This document shows positions 5,272 through 6,228 of a stretch of 6,228 bases of DNA, piece after piece; the first letter of the stretch is position 1, and every line of letters starts with the position of its first letter. The notes beneath the pieces are model-generated. The model saw only the letters and a list, made by a program, of their open reading frames with translations. It was not told the DNA's origin and made no database searches. This DNA comes from Thermoplasmata archaeon (GTDB lineage: Archaea; Thermoplasmatota; Thermoplasmata; SG8-5), in assembly GCA_030655715.1 (NCBI GenBank), contig JAUSPR010000128.1, positions 1 through 6,228 of the forward strand, in the 5' to 3' direction. The position numbers and the translations under genes were made by a program.

Positions 5272-5415
5272 ATCCAAAGTCCTGCGGGCCATTTTATTCT
5301 GCATCCGAACTCCTGTGGGAGATTCGGAACGAAGTTACGTGTGTCCACGACGTGCAAACTGAAGACATTTGGAAAATATGGAGTCGCATTCAACACAACA
5401 ATTATTTCCTGGCCT
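5272..5415 (+). repeat. Family A, partial copy 3 with three hairpin IV units
   Basis: Only the right part of the repeat is present, but hairpin IV occurs three times in direct order: CCAAAGTCC-TGCG-GGCC-A-TTTT (5274-5295, decayed), CCGAACTCC-TGTG-GGAG-A-TTCGG (5305-5327, perfect apart from the conserved bulged A) and a looser CAAACTGAAGACATTTGG (5355-5372). The second keeps loop and bulge of 791-813 but changes two stem pairs together. The end, 5383-5415, is nearly identical to 4945-4977. Confidence 0.6.
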
Positions 5416-5636
5416 CGGAAACTACCGATGAAACTTCGGATAAGACTTCGGATAAGACTTCGGATAAGATACTTGAAATGATAACGAACAATCCAGATAT
5501 CACGGCAATCCAGATATCGAAGGTGATAGGAATCACCCCGAGAGCCGTGGAGATGCAATTGTCCCAGTTGAAGAAATCGGGTAAACTCAGGCGCGTCGGC
5601 GGCAAGAAAGAAGGGCACTGGGAAGCCTTGGAATAA
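5352..5636 (+). pseudogene. Winged-helix tail of a second AlbA_2-type regulator
   Basis: The frame opens at GTG (5352), but its first 21 codons read family A repeat sequence; genuine coding begins near 5416. It shows a Thr-Asp-Lys linker ETTDETSDKTSDKTSDK, then a winged helix: ILEMITNNPDITAIQISKVI, GITPRAVEMQLSQLKKSG and KLRRVGGKKEGHWEALE, ending at TAA (5634-5636). This arrangement is typical of the C-terminus of AlbA_2/HATPase_c_4 (RecG-like) proteins, as in the intact gene at 3170, but the two tails are not close copies. AlbA_2 and ATPase domains are absent, so this is a 5'-truncated remnant cut at the end of a family A repeat. It may still be a small DNA-binding protein if expressed; I see no good ribosome-binding site before the GTG. 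Confidence 0.65.
5421..5468 (+). repeat. Four tandem 12-base units encoding T[TS]D[EK]
   Basis: ACTTCGGATAAG is repeated three times exactly (5433-5468) after a diverged unit ACTACCGATGAA (5421-5432). Each unit codes for four residues (TTDE, TSDK, TSDK, TSDK) of the linker before the winged helix. The 12-base period keeps frame, so copy number can vary without breaking the protein. Confidence 0.85.
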
Positions 5637-5656
5637 TGGGAGACGCAGCGGAAAAC

Positions 5657-5704
5657 GGGCCCTCCCCCGTGCCGGGGCCCGCCGCCGGGGTGGCGCCCTG
5701 TTTT
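5657..5704. terminator. Bidirectional terminator between convergent genes
   Basis: On the plus strand GGG-CC-CGCC (5675-5683) pairs with GGCG-CCC (5692-5698), followed by TGTTTTAT. On the minus strand GGGCCC arms (5675-5680 with 5657-5662) are followed by GTTTTC (5656-5651 read on the minus strand). The position, between the winged-helix remnant and the converging transferase gene, suits termination from both sides. The rest of 5637-5770 holds no gene. Confidence 0.4.
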
Positions 5705-5770
5705 ATCTGCACCGGAACTGCGTTCCGAACTGAGGATGCCCGGGAGGCGGGAACGGGAGGGCGCAACCGC

Positions 5771-6228
5771 TTATCCCGGCACGAAAAATCCAAGAGCGCA
5801 GAACGCCATTGTCAGCAAGAGCATGGAATAAACCACTTGCTTTTCAGTCATCCTGAAATAATACGGCAGCAACCACTTCATGGTGTAAGGGTTCGGCACC
5901 TCCAGGGTGCCATCGTCCCTGATTTTTCCGAACTTGGCCGGGGCGTATCGCGGGTCGTCCGGGTGGCGTCTGTTCATCACCCGCCAGTACACGTACATCA
6001 GGAAATTGACAATGTGCGGCATGAGCATGATAATCCCGGCAAACAGATAATGCTGGACCGCGAATCCCGCGCCGATGGCCGCGCCCACGGCCAGGGAGCC
6101 GGTTATTGCCGCTATGGTGTATATGTCCTCAAGCTTATTGTCCAGGGCGGATTTCAGTATCAGGAAGCTCAGCACTATCAGCGCGGTTCCCGACTGCAGC
6201 CCGTTGAACCCGGAATGCATGTTCTTCA
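5771..6228 (-). CDS. Archaeal DPAGT1-type GlcNAc-1-phosphate transferase (GT4), C-terminal part
   Basis: The minus frame runs from the right edge (5' end outside the window) to TAA at 5773-5771, about 152 codons. This family moves HexNAc-1-phosphate from UDP-HexNAc to dolichyl phosphate, the first step of lipid-linked oligosaccharide assembly for N-glycosylation, in the cytoplasmic membrane. NMHSGFNGLQSG near the visible start matches the family's N-x-x-x-G-[IF]-NGLE-x-G loop. It is followed by hydrophobic segments (TALIVLSFLILKSAL; IYTIAAITGSLAVGAAIGAG; HYLFAGIIMLMPHIVNFLMY). Then comes the soluble loop with RRHPDDPRYAP and FGKIRDDGTLEVPNP, the counterpart of the HR-containing TGKLE loop of eukaryotic DPAGT1, and a last membrane helix (VVYSMLLLTMAFCALGFF). 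The Glu of NGLE is Gln here. It is a conserved housekeeping gene with ordinary codon use, and marks the right border of the accessory region. Confidence 0.82.
   Translation of the reverse strand, partial: KNMHSGFNGLQSGTALIVLSFLILKSALDNKLEDIYTIAAITGSLAVGAAIGAGFAVQHYLFAGIIMLMPHIVNFLMYVYWRVMNRRHPDDPRYAPAKFGKIRDDGTLEVPNPYTMKWLLPYYFRMTEKQVVYSMLLLTMAFCALGFFVPG

Noticed and set aside
5421..5468. Tandem 12-base units as a possible CRISPR array
   Set aside because: No spacers, units too short, and they encode the linker of a known protein family.
5214..5618. 134-codon minus frame with repeated SLIRSLIRS
   Set aside because: It is the antisense shadow of the winged-helix remnant and its 12-base tandem repeat, continuing into family A sequence.

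Overview
The window looks archaeal, most likely euryarchaeal and perhaps Thermoplasmata-like, although the lineage is only an inference. The best clue is the gene at the right end, a membrane GlcNAc-1-phosphate transferase of the DPAGT1/archaeal GT4 type. Leaders carrying GGTGA or GGAGG ribosome-binding sites and TATA-like boxes agree with this. Base composition is patchy: the left gene is AT-rich, about 840-1120 is very GC-rich, and the two main genes on the right are intermediate. That is what one expects of an accessory region assembled from pieces.

Layout. 1-569: 3' part of a Fic/Doc-family gene with an added C-terminal zinc ribbon. 570-2550: no intact gene, but repeats and gene remnants: a multi-hairpin repeat (family A, copy 1), a GC-rich stretch that may end in a decayed TnpB tail, a hairpin seemingly split by an inserted repeat, the C-terminus of a DinD/BRO-like gene (minus strand), element B copy 1, and the last 34 codons of an unknown minus-strand gene. 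2551-2880: N-terminal half of a DUF1016/YhcG-type gene, cut exactly where element B copy 2 begins. 3170-4522: intact AlbA_2 (Schlafen-type) plus ATPase-like plus winged-helix regulator. 4523-5420: short iterations, family A copy 2, a frameshifted signal-peptide gene (minus strand), and a partial family A copy 3. 5416-5636: an orphan winged-helix tail of a second regulator of the same family. 5637-5770: a bidirectional terminator region. 5771-6228: C-terminal part of the GlcNAc-1-P transferase (minus strand).

How it fits together. The recognisable cargo (Fic/Doc, DUF1016, DinD/BRO-like, AlbA_2 regulators) is of the kind found in defence, stress or toxin-antitoxin islands, and most of it is broken. 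The broken ends coincide with dispersed non-coding repeats. The main unexplained signal is the repeats themselves. Family A copies keep the same stem positions and identical loop lengths (19, 25 and 24 nt) while the stem sequences change in a compensatory way. Element B is a long AT-rich inverted repeat followed by a GC-rich hairpin, and it lies at the truncation point of two unrelated genes. I see no complete new enzyme system. The candidates for novelty are these structured repeats, which could be non-autonomous mobile elements or structured RNAs, and the Fic-zinc-ribbon protein with an altered Fic motif.
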